Source of the DNA: Haloactinospora alba
Lineage (GTDB): Bacteria > Actinomycetota > Actinomycetes > Streptosporangiales > Streptosporangiaceae
Length of the DNA stretch: 64,000 nt
NCBI RefSeq assembly: GCF_006717075.1
Contig: NZ_VFQC01000001.1
Span: forward strand, 2,961,501 to 3,025,500
Direction of reading: 5' to 3'
Shown in pieces: positions 27,330 through 36,420 of the stretch. The notes beneath the pieces were generated by a model. The model had not been told where the DNA came from. It saw only the letters and a program-made list of their open reading frames with translations, and ran no database searches. A program made the translations under genes and the position numbers. The first letter of the stretch is position 1. Each line of letters opens with the position of its first letter.

Positions 27330-27968
27330 TCACTCCACCTCCCGGGTCCCTAGCTGTGCCGCCGCGCTGGCGTCCCCGAACGCGTCCTCCGGTTCCGGAC
27401 CGGCCGCGGAGTCCCGCTGGGCGGCCAGGCGGCGCCGGTGCTCCAGCGCCCCCCGCAGCTGCGCCCGCCCGCGGTGGATCCGGCTGCGCACCGTTCCCAG
27501 CTTCACTCCGAGCGTGGCGGCGATCTCCTCGTAGGAGAGCCCCTCGATGTCACACAGCACCACGGGAGCGCGGAACTCGGCGGGTAGCGCGTCCAGCGCC
27601 CCCTGGATGTCGGCGTCGAAGTGCCGGTCGTCGTACGACTGGGCCGGTGAGGGTTCCCGGCCCCGCAACCGCTCCTCCGGATTGTCGCCGAATCCCTCGA
27701 ACCGGATCCGGGCCCTGCGGCGCGCCATGTCCAGGAAGAGGTTCGTGGTGATCCGGTGCAGCCACCCCTCGAACGTTCCGGGGGTGTAGTTGGCCAGCGA
27801 ACGGAACACGCGGATGAAGACCTCCTGTGTGAGGTCCTCGGCGTCGTGCCGGTTGCCGGTGAGGCGGTATGCCAGCCGGTACACGCGGGAGGAGTGCTCC
27901 CGGACGACCTCGTCCCAGCTTGGTGGCTGCCAGTCCTCGAAATCCACGGCAGAGACAGCGTCTGCCAC
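27330..27968 (-). CDS. sigE: ECF RNA polymerase sigma factor (SigE family)
   Basis: A 212-residue ECF sigma factor. Region 2 has [24 protein letters not shown] without further N-terminal domains. Region 4 has the helix-turn-helix [22 protein letters not shown]. It heads the sigE-antisigma-rseB-htrA cassette, the standard actinobacterial envelope-stress arrangement, and is divergent from an O-methyltransferase as in other actinobacteria. Confidence 0.92.
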   Translation of the reverse strand: MADAVSAVDFEDWQPPSWDEVVREHSSRVYRLAYRLTGNRHDAEDLTQEVFIRVFRSLANYTPGTFEGWLHRITTNLFLDMARRRARIRFEGFGDNPEERLRGREPSPAQSYDDRHFDADIQGALDALPAEFRAPVVLCDIEGLSYEEIAATLGVKLGTVRSRIHRGRAQLRGALEHRRRLAAQRDSAAGPEPEDAFGDASAAAQLGTREVE

Positions 27969-28063
27969 CGATGCTCCCTTCGGTTCCGTACCACGCGCGG
28001 CCCCCAGCCGTGCCCGACAGGGGAGGCGGACACGGGCGCCGCGCGCGGACCCTTCTTCCGTTG

Positions 28064-28098
28064 CAACGCGACGCAGGGGGGATTAAGTTCCCGGAACC
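28064..28098. promoter_or_regulatory. Back-to-back ECF-type -35 elements
   Basis: GTTCCCGGAAC (28087-28097) places GGAAC on both strands. Leftward, GGAAC is followed 18 nt later by CGTTG, similar to a sigma-E promoter, which would make sigE autoregulated. The rightward half has no convincing -10 partner. Confidence 0.4.
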
Positions 28099-28249
28099 GT
28101 CCGCCTATCCTGCACGCAGGCTACTCTTTGCTCTGGGGTATAACCCGGAAGTGACAAGAAGGCTACGCCGTGTGACCGGCACTCCGGCCCGCCGCCGGAG
28201 GGTCGGAAACGGACAGCCCCCTCCGGACCCCGAGGGCGCCGGTTCCGCG

Positions 28250-28957
28250 ATGGAGCCCGCCCGGCGACCACACATCCATCCGCACCACGCACGGGAGGCC
28301 ATCATCGCCAGCCGAGACGAGACACTCGCCTACATCGAACAGTACGCCACCGAGGACGCCCCCCTGTCGTCGGCGCGTGAGGCCGGCCAACACGCCCACG
28401 TCCCCTGCGTCAGCGCGGCCAGCGGAGCGGCGCTGCGGTTCCTGGCCGCGGCGATCGGGGCGCGGAGCGCTGTCGAGGTCGGGACGGGATGCGGCAGCTC
28501 CGGTATCTGGCTGCTGCGCGGCATGCCGGCGGACGCCATCCTCACCAGCGTCGACGTCGAACCCGAGTACCAGGAGATCGCCAAGGACGCCTACCGCAGA
28601 GCGGGATTCACCACGAACCGGACGCGGCTCATCCAGGGACGGGCCCTGGACGTCCTGCCGCGGCTCACCGACGCCGCCTACGACATGGTGTTCATCGACG
28701 CCGCCCGCACGGAGTACCCGGGCTACCTCACCGAGTCCCTGCGGCTCCTGCGCCCCGGCGGGATCGTGGTGTTCAACAACGCGCTCGAGGCGGCGCCGCT
28801 CTCCGACAGCCCACTGAGCGCCTCCGACGCGGCGACCGCGGCGATCCGCGAGGTGGGGCGGCTCATCCGGGAGAACGAGGCGCTGATTCCGCTGCTCCTA
28901 CCCGTCGGCGAGGGGCTCCTCGCCGCGATCCGCTCCCACGACGCGGAGGAGGCCTAG
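28250..28957 (+). CDS. O-methyltransferase (family 3, SAM-dependent)
   Basis: A 235-residue SAM methyltransferase. Motif I is AVEVGTGCGSSGIWLLRGM, the ribose-binding acid is in TSVDVEPEYQE, and AYDMVFIDAA is the post-II motif. The conserved early helix DETLAYIEQYATED and the position divergent from sigE match an actinobacterial family near sigE genes; its substrate is unknown. The start is uncertain: ATG 28250 lacks a strong ribosome-binding site and GTG 28171 is an alternative. The TAG stop is the first three bases of a dispersed repeat. Confidence 0.8.
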   Translation: MEPARRPHIHPHHAREAIIASRDETLAYIEQYATEDAPLSSAREAGQHAHVPCVSAASGAALRFLAAAIGARSAVEVGTGCGSSGIWLLRGMPADAILTSVDVEPEYQEIAKDAYRRAGFTTNRTRLIQGRALDVLPRLTDAAYDMVFIDAARTEYPGYLTESLRLLRPGGIVVFNNALEAAPLSDSPLSASDAATAAIREVGRLIRENEALIPLLLPVGEGLLAAIRSHDAEEA

Positions 28958-28983
28958 GCTCTGTCCGGCGAACGGCGTCCGTC
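28954..28983 (+). repeat. Dispersed intergenic repeat, copy starting at a TAG stop
   Basis: CTAGGCTCTGTCCGGCGAAC and following bases match the copy at 50134-50101 (minus) at about 23 of 30 positions. The TAG is the stop codon of the O-methyltransferase gene. Confidence 0.55.
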
Positions 28984-30496
28984 AGACAGATCCCCGCGTC
29001 AGCCAACGCAGCAGCGACCGGGTGGCGAAGCCGGTCCCTCCCTTGGTCACCACGCCCTCGTCGCTGGAGGAGCGGCCCGGACCGGCGATGTCCAGGTGGG
29101 CCCACCGGCGCCCTCCGGTGAACTCCCGGAGGAACATCGCCGCGTCGGTGGCGCCGGGATTGCCGTAGTCGGAGCTGGTGCCGATGTTGGCCAGGTCGGC
29201 CACCCGGGAGCGCAGCGTGTCCCGGTACTCCTCGACGAGCGGCATCCGCCACACCGGCTCGTCCGAACGCAGCGCGGCCTCCTCCAGACCGGCCGACAGG
29301 GTGTCGTCCGTGCTGAAAAGCGCACCGGTGCCGGTACCCAGCGCCAGCTTCGCCGCTCCGGTCAGGGTGGCCACGTCCACCACCGCGTCCGGGTCCAGCG
29401 CGGCGTCGGCATAGGCGAGGGCGTCGGCCATCACCAGCCGGCCCTCGGCGTCCGTGTTGAGCACCTCGACCGTGCGGCCGCCGTAGGTGGTGAGCACGTC
29501 GCCCGGGCGCATCGCGCTTCCGGACAGGGAGTTCTCCGCTACCGCGAGCAGTGCGGTGACCCGCACCCGCGCACCCAGTTCCGCCAGCGCCGACATCACG
29601 CCCAGCACCACGGCCGAACCGGTCATGTCGGTTTTCATGAGCTTCATGTTGTCGTTGGGCTTCAACGACAGACCACCCGTGTCGAACGTGATCCCCTTGC
29701 CCACCAGGACGACGTGGGAGAGCGGGTCCGCGGGCTCGTAGGACAGCTGGACCAGGCGCGGTGGCCGCTCCGCGCCCCGTCCCACGGCCAGTATCGCCCC
29801 GAACCCCTCGGCCTCCAGCTCGTGTTGCCCACGAACGGACACCTCCAGGCCGGTTTCCCCGCCGACCCGCTGCGCCTGCTCCGCCAGCCAGGAGGGCCCC
29901 TTCTCGTTCGAGGGCGTGTTGACCAGGTCGCGCGCCCGGGCAGTGGCGTGCGCGAGCGCCGCTCCCTGGCGCACGGGCTCCTCGGCACCCCGCGGATCGC
30001 TGGTGAACAGCTCGATCACGGCAACGGATTCCGGTCGGGAAGGGGACGACGCCAGCGAGAACGTGTAGGAGGCCAGCAGCGCGCCTTCCGCGAAGGCGGC
30101 CGCACCCGGCTCCGGCACCGCGCTCTCGGACCCCTCGGGCAGCGCCACCGCCGCGCGGTCGCGCCCCTTGGCCGCCCGGGCCAGCGCGGCACCGGCCGCG
30201 CGCAGGTCGGAGTCCGACGCGGACCCGACCCCGAGAAGGGCCAGCCGGACGAGTCCGTTCCCGAGATCCACCGGTAGCTGCACCACCTCCCCGGCCTTGC
30301 CGGTGAGCCCGTAGTGGTCCACCAGCGCGGGGAGCGGGGCGGGCAACCGCGTTCGCAGCTCCTCGGGGCTCATCCCCGAGGCGGCCGTCTCCACCTCAGG
30401 GCCCTGGGGACCCGAGCGGACGGGCAGGGCCACCAGTTCAGCGGCCGACGCGGCGATACTTCCCGAGGACGGGCGGATCTCCGTTGCGATGGACAC
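28982..30496 (-). CDS. pepA: Leucyl aminopeptidase (M17)
   Basis: A 504-residue M17 metallo-aminopeptidase that removes N-terminal residues from peptides in the cytoplasm. GKGITFDTGG holds the metal-binding Lys and Asp, and NTDAEGRLVMADAL holds the metal ligands Asp and Glu and the catalytic Arg. The N-terminal macro-like domain spans about 1-180. Length is typical. It converges with the O-methyltransferase gene. Confidence 0.95.
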   Translation of the reverse strand: MSIATEIRPSSGSIAASAAELVALPVRSGPQGPEVETAASGMSPEELRTRLPAPLPALVDHYGLTGKAGEVVQLPVDLGNGLVRLALLGVGSASDSDLRAAGAALARAAKGRDRAAVALPEGSESAVPEPGAAAFAEGALLASYTFSLASSPSRPESVAVIELFTSDPRGAEEPVRQGAALAHATARARDLVNTPSNEKGPSWLAEQAQRVGGETGLEVSVRGQHELEAEGFGAILAVGRGAERPPRLVQLSYEPADPLSHVVLVGKGITFDTGGLSLKPNDNMKLMKTDMTGSAVVLGVMSALAELGARVRVTALLAVAENSLSGSAMRPGDVLTTYGGRTVEVLNTDAEGRLVMADALAYADAALDPDAVVDVATLTGAAKLALGTGTGALFSTDDTLSAGLEEAALRSDEPVWRMPLVEEYRDTLRSRVADLANIGTSSDYGNPGATDAAMFLREFTGGRRWAHLDIAGPGRSSSDEGVVTKGGTGFATRSLLRWLTRGSV

Positions 30497-30645
30497 GGGC
30501 GTTCACACATTCCTCTCCGGATCGTGGACCAGTGGGATTCCGCGGGCAGTCATCGCACGCTCCCCGGCGCCACCCGCACTGCTCGGGTATCCGCCGAGGA
30601 GCCCGTAACCGGCGGCTCCGTGTTCAGATGTGGCGACGGCGCGTG

Positions 30646-30813
30646 TCAGCCGAGGGCGCCGTCCAGTGTCTCCTGGAGCTCCTTAGCTTCCTCTTGGGTG
30701 AGTTCGACGACGAGGCGCCCCCCGCCCTCCAACGGAATTCGCATGATGATGCCGCGACCCTCCTTGGTGACCTCCATGGGTCCATCACCGGTCCTCGGCT
30801 TCATCGCCGCCAT
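30646..30813 (-). CDS. DUF3117 family small protein
   Basis: A 55-residue protein (MAAMKPRTGDGPMEVTKEGR...) highly conserved across actinobacteria, with predicted beta strands (GIIMRIPLEGGGRLVVELT) and a C-terminal helix (EAKELQETL). The function is unknown. AAGGGG lies 8 nt upstream of ATG 30813. Confidence 0.9.
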   Translation of the reverse strand: MAAMKPRTGDGPMEVTKEGRGIIMRIPLEGGGRLVVELTQEEAKELQETLDGALG

Positions 30814-31094
30814 GTGGGTATCCCCTTTCCTAGGAAATTCTCGCGGGTCGGTGTCGGCCGTTCTATCGGGGGCGCGGCCCGCTCGTGGCGACCCAGGTCC
30901 TGAATCGGGCCTCATCCGCGTGACTCAGGGATGAATCACCGTTACCTCATTATCTCGGTTTCGGTATCCCGTTGGGAACGATCCCGCGGTGCCGCAGCCA
31001 TCGGGGGCGAGCGATCCGGACAGTAAAGTGTGGGCAGTACCGCCGAATCGCCGTGTCCGTAGCGGGACGGGCCAACCAGATCAGGGAGTTTCGC

Positions 31095-31892
31095 GTGCCC
31101 GAATCAGACAGTGCCAATGTCGCCTACGACCTTTCGGACGGCGTCGCCACGATCACACTCAACCGACCCGACGCGATGAACTCGCTCACCACGGCCACCA
31201 AGGAGGAGCTGCTGGCCGCGGTCGAACGCGCCAAGAACGATCCCGGCGCTCGGGCCGTCGTACTGACCGGAAGCGGGAAGGCGTTCTCCGCCGGGCAGGA
31301 CCTGCAGGAGCACGCGGACGCCCTCGGTTCCGGAGAGGGCCTCGGCGGCACGGTACGCAAGCATTACAACCCGATTGTCCTCGGTCTCACGCGGATGCCC
31401 AAACCGGTGATCGCCGCCGTGAACGGGGTGGCCGCGGGCGCCGGGGCCTCTTTCGCCTTCGCCTGCGACATGCGGGTGGTCTCGGACAGGTCGTCGTTCC
31501 TGATGGCATTCGCCAACGTCGGCCTGGGCTCCGACAGCGGCGCTTCCTGGACCCTGCCGCGGCTGGTGGGGCACGCGCGTGCCATGGAGCTGCTCACCCT
31601 CGCCGAACCGATCAAGGCCCAGCGGGCGCTGGAGATCGGTCTGGTCAACCAGGTGGTTCCGGAGGAGGAGCTGGCTGCCACCGCACGCGGCCTCGCCGAA
31701 CGGTTGGCCAACGGACCCACGGTGGCCTACGCCGCCATCAAGGCCGAACTGACGTACGGTTCCGGCCTGGATCTGGAGAGCGCGCTGGAGATGGAGGCCA
31801 ACCTTCAGGAACAGTGCGCCCAGACCACGGACCACACGAACGCCACCCTCGCCTTCCTCAACAAGGAGACCCCCACGTTCGACGGGCAGTAG
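31095..31892 (+). CDS. Enoyl-CoA hydratase/isomerase (PaaG-like)
   Basis: A 265-residue crotonase-fold protein. The oxyanion holes are GKAFSAGQDLQEH and NGVAAGAGASFAFACD. The catalytic region reads FANVGLGSDSGASWTLPRL, with Asp/Ser in place of the Glu of classical hydratases, as in PaaG-type isomerases of phenylacetate catabolism. A role in ring-cleavage product isomerisation is possible but no other paa genes are near. GTG 31095 follows GGGAG by 6 nt. Confidence 0.88.
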   Translation: MPESDSANVAYDLSDGVATITLNRPDAMNSLTTATKEELLAAVERAKNDPGARAVVLTGSGKAFSAGQDLQEHADALGSGEGLGGTVRKHYNPIVLGLTRMPKPVIAAVNGVAAGAGASFAFACDMRVVSDRSSFLMAFANVGLGSDSGASWTLPRLVGHARAMELLTLAEPIKAQRALEIGLVNQVVPEEELAATARGLAERLANGPTVAYAAIKAELTYGSGLDLESALEMEANLQEQCAQTTDHTNATLAFLNKETPTFDGQ

Positions 31893-31911
31893 GCCGCATC
31901 CGGCGGGTTCC

Positions 31912-31939
31912 CGGCCCCTGGCGCGGCGCGCCGGGGCCG
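31912..31939. terminator. Bidirectional terminator
   Basis: CGGCCCC-T-GGCGCG paired with CGCGCC-GGGGCCG, a GC-rich stem between convergent genes. Confidence 0.65.
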
Positions 31940-31953
31940 ACTGCGGTCGGAGC

Positions 31954-32532
31954 TCAGGACAGGGTCCCGGTGGAGACCATGGAGGTCCCGTCGTGGGAGA
32001 CGGCGTTCCATCGCGCCCGCAGTTCGCCGTCGGTGTCTCCGGGACGCAGTTCCAGTTCGCTCTCGTCCACGCAGTGCTCCTCAGGGTCGTAGGTCTCCAC
32101 GTAGTCGAAGACCAGGTCCTGGCCGTCCCGCTCGGTCAGCCTGAGGCTTCCGCGGCAGTTCAGTGTGAACCACTCGGCGCTGCCGCGCTGCGCTCCCGGT
32201 TCGAGCGTGACCTCGGCCCCCCAGTCGACGACGTGGTTCCCCGCCTCGTCCCGCTGGGACATCTCACCGCGCCAGGAGCCCGCATACGGCTCCGGGACCC
32301 CGTCCTCCGTGGTGGAGCTTCGCCACTCCAGTCCCAGCACCGCGGCACCCGTGGTGCCCGCGAGCAGGACCGCGCCGGCGGCCACGGCCACCAGTACACC
32401 GCGCCGGGACCGTTTCCCGGTGTGCCGGTTGGACCTGGGGGGCGGCCACAGCGACATCCCGCGGATCGGGGAGCGAGCCCCGGACTCGCCGGTGCGGCCC
32501 TCCTCCGGCGCGGGGGATGACGGCCCCGTCAT
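31954..32532 (-). CDS. Membrane-anchored protein of unknown function
   Basis: A 192-residue protein with a Pro-rich cytoplasmic N-terminus, one membrane helix (GVLVAVAAGAVLLAGTTGAAVL, about 45-66) and an extracytoplasmic beta-rich domain. The domain (YAGSWRGEMSQ, FTLNCRGSLRLTERDGQ, EEHCVDESELEL) resembles the small lipocalin-like C-terminal domains of some actinobacterial serine/threonine kinases, with two conserved Cys. There is no kinase domain here. The function is unknown. Confidence 0.65.
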   Translation of the reverse strand: MTGPSSPAPEEGRTGESGARSPIRGMSLWPPPRSNRHTGKRSRRGVLVAVAAGAVLLAGTTGAAVLGLEWRSSTTEDGVPEPYAGSWRGEMSQRDEAGNHVVDWGAEVTLEPGAQRGSAEWFTLNCRGSLRLTERDGQDLVFDYVETYDPEEHCVDESELELRPGDTDGELRARWNAVSHDGTSMVSTGTLS

Positions 32533-32743
32533 CGTGCTCTCCTACGGCCCGCCAGTCCGCGATGGCCGCTTCGGCCCGCTTCGTTGGGGTCCATGGTGAA
32601 CATCACGCCTCCTTCCGAGCGAGCGAAACGTCCGGAACCGCTCGCGGGTACAGCGATCGAGGATAGGCCACGTCAGCCGCGCGATGGCCGGACGCGAGCA
32701 TGGCGAAGAGCACCATGGCTCCGGCTCCCCTCTCGGGGACGAT

Positions 32744-33337
32744 TCAGGGGCTGGACGGCCGGCGGAGGAAGCAGTCGGCCAGGTGGTCGTCGACCATGCC
32801 GGTCGCCTGCATCGCGGCGTAGGCGGTGGTCGGTCCCACGAACCGGAACCCGCGACGTTTCAACGCGGCCGCCATGGCCGTGCTTTCCGGTGTCGTGGCC
32901 GGAACCTCCGCCGGTGTGCGCGGAACCGGGGCGCGGTCGGGAGCATAGCTCCACACGAACCCGGCGAGCCCGCCCGGCAGGTCCAGGGCGGCGCGGGCGT
33001 TGGAGATCACGGCCTCGATCTTGGCCCGGCTGCGGATCAGCCGCGCGTCGGTGAGCATCCGCTCCACGTCCGCCGGAGTGTAGGCGGCGACCGTCGACGG
33101 GTCGAACCCCGCGAACACCTCCCGCAGCGCCTCCCGCTTGCGCAGCACGGTCAGCCAGGAGAGCCCCGCCTGGAACCCTTCCAGGGAGATCCGTTCGAAC
33201 ATTCCCTGGTCGTCACGCACCGTGTGTCCCCACTCGGTGTCGTGGTACTCCCGTTCGTCCCGGGTGGCAAGCGCCCAGTGGCAGCGCGGCCGCCCGTCGG
33301 GACCGGGACGCGCGCCCGTGTCGGGATCGGCGGTCAC
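32744..33337 (-). CDS. tag: DNA-3-methyladenine glycosylase I
   Basis: A 197-residue base-excision enzyme removing 3-methyladenine. RCHWALATRDEREYHDTEWG is the typical start with zinc-binding Cys and His. SLEGFQAGLSWLTVLRKRE is the HhH-like core with the catalytic Glu. FRFVGPTTAYAAMQATGMVDDHLADCF holds the C-terminal zinc ligands. The start overlaps the stop of the DivIVA-like gene by 4 nt. Confidence 0.94.
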   Translation of the reverse strand: MTADPDTGARPGPDGRPRCHWALATRDEREYHDTEWGHTVRDDQGMFERISLEGFQAGLSWLTVLRKREALREVFAGFDPSTVAAYTPADVERMLTDARLIRSRAKIEAVISNARAALDLPGGLAGFVWSYAPDRAPVPRTPAEVPATTPESTAMAAALKRRGFRFVGPTTAYAAMQATGMVDDHLADCFLRRPSSP

Positions 33338-33744
33338 CGCGCGTCCTCTCCCTGCTGGTCACCTCCGCCGTCCACGGCGGTGGGGCTGGTGTCGCCGGCG
33401 GTCCCCGTCCGCTCCGGGGCGCGCTCGGAGGGTGCGGCGCCGCGGGTCTCGCCGGACACGCGGCGCTCCAGCTCGGCGATACGGGCGTCGCGTTCGGCGA
33501 TCGTCTGGGACAACCGCCGCAGCACGTCGTCGACGGCCCGGACGTGGTAGCCCCAGAACGCCAGCGGCAGGATCACACGTCCCACGTCGGCGCTGGTGAT
33601 GGGGCGGCTGGTGGGAAGCTCAAGCGGGGGGTGGTCGGCTTCGAACCGGGCGAGCTGGCCACCTCGGCCCGTGACCACGGCGGCCACGGCGACGAGGACC
33701 GCTACGGCGGCCCCGGCGGTCAGAACCAGGATGGTGGGAGTCAC
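33334..33744 (-). CDS. DivIVA-domain membrane protein
   Basis: A 136-residue protein with an N-terminal membrane helix (ILVLTAGAAVAVLVAVAAVVTG), a DivIVA-like segment (ITSADVGRVILPLAFWGYHVRAVDDVLRRL), and a short coiled coil. It is the actinobacterial type found beside tag, as around Mycobacterium Rv1209-Rv1210. Role presumably at the cell pole or septum. GTG 33744 has a poorly spaced purine stretch, so the start is uncertain. It forms an operon with tag. Confidence 0.7.
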   Translation of the reverse strand: MTPTILVLTAGAAVAVLVAVAAVVTGRGGQLARFEADHPPLELPTSRPITSADVGRVILPLAFWGYHVRAVDDVLRRLSQTIAERDARIAELERRVSGETRGAAPSERAPERTGTAGDTSPTAVDGGGDQQGEDAR

Positions 33745-33809
33745 GCTCCCGATGGTGCCATACCCGCAGCGGCGCGGTTCGACGCCCGCACGGCTATGGC
33801 AGACTCGAC

Positions 33810-34145
33810 ATGGTGGACATGAGCACTGATTTCCGGATAGTTCCGCCCGATGCGGACGTGGCGGACGCGATCGACGCGGGGTACCGCCCGGCCGCGGCGA
33901 CGGTCCGGTCCCTCGCCTCCGGGTACTGGCCGGTACTCGTCCGCTGTTCCCCACCCGCCGGCCACGGGCCCACGGAGCAGTCCCCCGCCCTGGCCGAGAC
34001 ACTCGGACTGGTCTCGGTCTACGCCTGGCTCGGCGCGCGCGTGTTCGCCACCTCCCACCCGCGCGCCGTGCGCGACGTGCTGGACACCGTGGCCTCCATC
34101 AGCGGGGCCCGCCCGCCGGCGGTGACGCGACGCGGCCTGGCGTGA
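33810..34145 (+). CDS. Small protein like the C-terminus of dihydropteroate synthase
   Basis: A 111-residue protein ending SVYAWLGARVFATSHPRAVRDVLDTVASISGARPPAVTRRGLA. This resembles the last helices of FolP-type barrels (AWLGARVFR...VLDMVASI.G.RPPA). In related actinobacteria folP2 occupies this place beside the DivIVA-like/tag and LOG genes. It lacks the pterin and pABA binding motifs, so it is not an active synthase: either a remnant or a recruited domain. The start is ATG 33810 or 33819. Confidence 0.55.
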   Translation: MVDMSTDFRIVPPDADVADAIDAGYRPAAATVRSLASGYWPVLVRCSPPAGHGPTEQSPALAETLGLVSVYAWLGARVFATSHPRAVRDVLDTVASISGARPPAVTRRGLA

Positions 34146-34170
34146 CTCCGTCCGGATCCGGTCCCGCTTC

Positions 34171-34986
34171 CTACTCCGGGGCGGCCCGTTGGGCGGCCTC
34201 CACGTCGACGGCGGTCCCGTGCACCTGGCCCGACTCGAACTCGCGGCGGGCAAGATCGATGTGCGCCTTGTGGATGATGTCGACGACCTCGTCCGGGTCG
34301 TCCGTCAGGTGCATCAGGTCCGGGTCGTTCTCGGAGATCACCCCCTCCTCGAGGAGGGTTCCGCGGATCCAGTCGCGCAGCCCGCCCCAGAACTGGCTGC
34401 CCACCAGGACCACCGGGAAGCGGGTCACCTTGCCGGTCTGCACCAGCGTGATCGCCTCGAAGAGCTCGTCCAGGGTCCCGAAGCCGCCCGGCAGCACCAC
34501 GAACGCCTGGGAGTACTTCACGAACATGGTCTTGCGCACGAAGAAGTACCGGAAGGTGACGCCCATGTCGATGTACTCGTTGAGGGACTGCTCGAACGGA
34601 AGCTCGATGCCGAGTCCGACCGAGGTGCCGCCGACCTGGTGCGCTCCCTTGTTCGCGGCCTCCATGATCCCGGGACCGCCACCGGTGATCACCGTGTAGC
34701 CGGACGAGGCGAGCTTCTCCCCGATGGACTGGCCCAGGGCGTAACGGGCGGTGCCGGGCTTGACCCGCGCCGAGCCGAACACGCTCACTGCCTGACCCAG
34801 CTCCGCGAGCAGGCCGAACCCCTCAACGAACTCCGACTGGATGCGCAGCACCCGCCAGGGGTCCGTGTGTACCCAGTCGGCCGGGCCGCGCCGGTCCAGC
34901 AGCCGCTGGTCCGTCGTGGTCTCGGGAATCGCGCGGCCGTGGTACGTCAGTGGTCCTGCTCGCCGAACATTCTCGAATTCCGTCAT
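34171..34986 (-). CDS. LOG-family protein (TIGR00730 Rossmann fold)
   Basis: A 271-residue protein of the LOG / lysine-decarboxylase-like family. It has GGGPGIMEAANKGA and the diagnostic PGGFGTLDELFEA, the active site of nucleoside-monophosphate phosphoribohydrolases. Plant homologues activate cytokinins; the bacterial substrate is unsettled. It lies beside dapE as in other actinobacteria. Confidence 0.85.
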   Translation of the reverse strand: MTEFENVRRAGPLTYHGRAIPETTTDQRLLDRRGPADWVHTDPWRVLRIQSEFVEGFGLLAELGQAVSVFGSARVKPGTARYALGQSIGEKLASSGYTVITGGGPGIMEAANKGAHQVGGTSVGLGIELPFEQSLNEYIDMGVTFRYFFVRKTMFVKYSQAFVVLPGGFGTLDELFEAITLVQTGKVTRFPVVLVGSQFWGGLRDWIRGTLLEEGVISENDPDLMHLTDDPDEVVDIIHKAHIDLARREFESGQVHGTAVDVEAAQRAAPE

Positions 34987-35168
34987 GTAGCAACGCTATC
35001 CGGAGCGCACCACCGGATGTTGAATTCCACACCACACGGAGTCGACCACCGGACATCGCGGCCGCGCCGCGCCGCCGGCGCGGCCGTCCGGGACAGCGCT
35101 CCGTAGGGGGCGGCACGGACGGCGCCTCTTACGGAGCACAGGGGTGTCGCTCACGCGCCCGCCGGGGC

Positions 35169-36248
35169 CTACGCCGCGCCCGCGGACCCGCGTCCCGACA
35201 GCCAGTCGGCCATGCGCCGTTCCGCCTCGGCGACAGCGTCAAGCTCCACGTACTCTCCCGCGGTGTGCGCGAGTGTCGGTTCGCCCGGCCCGTAGTTCAC
35301 CGCCGGGATCCCCAGCTCGGACATGCGGGACACGTCGGTCCAGCCGAGCTTCGCGCGGGCCTGGCCGGAGCCGACGGTACGCACGAACGCGGCGGCCGCG
35401 GGATGGTCCAACCCGGGGCGGGCGGGAGCCGCCGCGTCGGTCACCCGCACCTCGAAGTCCGCGAACACGTCGCGCAGGTGGGCCTCCGCGTCGCGCACGG
35501 TGCGGTCGGGCGCGAACCGGTAGTTGACCGTCACCGTGCAGGAGTCCGGGATGACGTTGCCCGCCACTCCGCCGGAGACGAACACCGCGTTGAGCCCCTC
35601 CCGGAACTCCAGCCCCTCGACCTCGGGGTAGCGGGGCTTGTACTCCCGCAGGATCTCCAGGATCCCGCCGGCCGCGTGGATCGCGTTCGACCCCATCCAG
35701 GAGCGGGCACTGTGCGCGCGTTCCCCGCCGACCGTGACGTCGGCGCGCATCGTTCCCTGGCAACCGCCCTCGATCACCCCGCCGGTGGGCTCCATCAGCA
35801 CGGCGAAGTCACCGAACAGCCATTCGGGGTGGTGCAGGGCCAGCCGCCGCAGCCCGTTGCGTTCGGCCTCGACCTCCTCGCAGTCGTAGAGGACGAAGGT
35901 CAGGTCGTGCACGGGTTCGGTGAGCGTGGCGGCCAGTTTCAGCTGCACCGCCACGCCGCTCTTCATGTCGGAGGTTCCGCACCCGTACAACCGCCCGTCC
36001 TCGGAGCGGGCGGGCACGTTGTCGGCGATCGGGACGGTGTCGATGTGGCCGGCGAGCACGATCCGCTGGTCCCGGCCCAGGTCGGTGCTGGCGATGATCG
36101 CGTTCCCGTCCCGCTGCACCGTGAGGTGTTCCAGGGGGCGCAGCGCGTACTCGATCGCGTCGGCGAGACTGTCCTCGCTGCCACTGACCGACTCCACATC
36201 GACGATGCGCTCGGTCAGCTCGCGAACGTCAGCGGTAAGGTCCAGCAT
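35169..36248 (-). CDS. dapE: Succinyl-diaminopimelate desuccinylase
   Basis: A 359-residue M20 metallohydrolase that makes LL-diaminopimelate and succinate. AGHIDTVPIADN and GCGTSDMKSG carry metal ligands, and VLYDCEEVEAERNGL carries the catalytic and metal-binding Glu. HSARSWMGSNAIHAAG is the dimerisation-domain His region. ATG 36248 follows GGAAGG; the longer frame is not conserved. It is 168 nt from dapD on the same strand. Confidence 0.93.
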   Translation of the reverse strand: MLDLTADVRELTERIVDVESVSGSEDSLADAIEYALRPLEHLTVQRDGNAIIASTDLGRDQRIVLAGHIDTVPIADNVPARSEDGRLYGCGTSDMKSGVAVQLKLAATLTEPVHDLTFVLYDCEEVEAERNGLRRLALHHPEWLFGDFAVLMEPTGGVIEGGCQGTMRADVTVGGERAHSARSWMGSNAIHAAGGILEILREYKPRYPEVEGLEFREGLNAVFVSGGVAGNVIPDSCTVTVNYRFAPDRTVRDAEAHLRDVFADFEVRVTDAAAPARPGLDHPAAAAFVRTVGSGQARAKLGWTDVSRMSELGIPAVNYGPGEPTLAHTAGEYVELDAVAEAERRMADWLSGRGSAGAA

Positions 36249-36389
36249 CACGGCGTGCCTTCCATGAAGGGTGTCGACCAGCAGGTGCGGACCGCCGGCG
36301 GGGCCAGGCGGCGCCCGCACCCGCCAGCGGCCTCTCGGTCCGGAGCCGGATCCCGGTTGACGGGCGCGTGCCCTCCCGCGCTGCGCCCG

Positions 36390-36420
36390 GGGCAGACAGC
36401 GCCCACCGAACAGGACCTAA
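36390..36420 (-). repeat. Dispersed intergenic repeat at the dapD stop codon
   Basis: On the minus strand TTAGGTCCTGTTCGGTGGGC and following bases match the 50134-50101 copy at about 26 of 30 positions. The TAG is the dapD stop codon. Confidence 0.65.

Noticed and set aside
34171-34986. Lysine decarboxylase annotation for the LOG-family gene
   Set aside because: The PGGFGTLDE motif belongs to phosphoribohydrolases; the decarboxylase name is a historical misannotation of this family.
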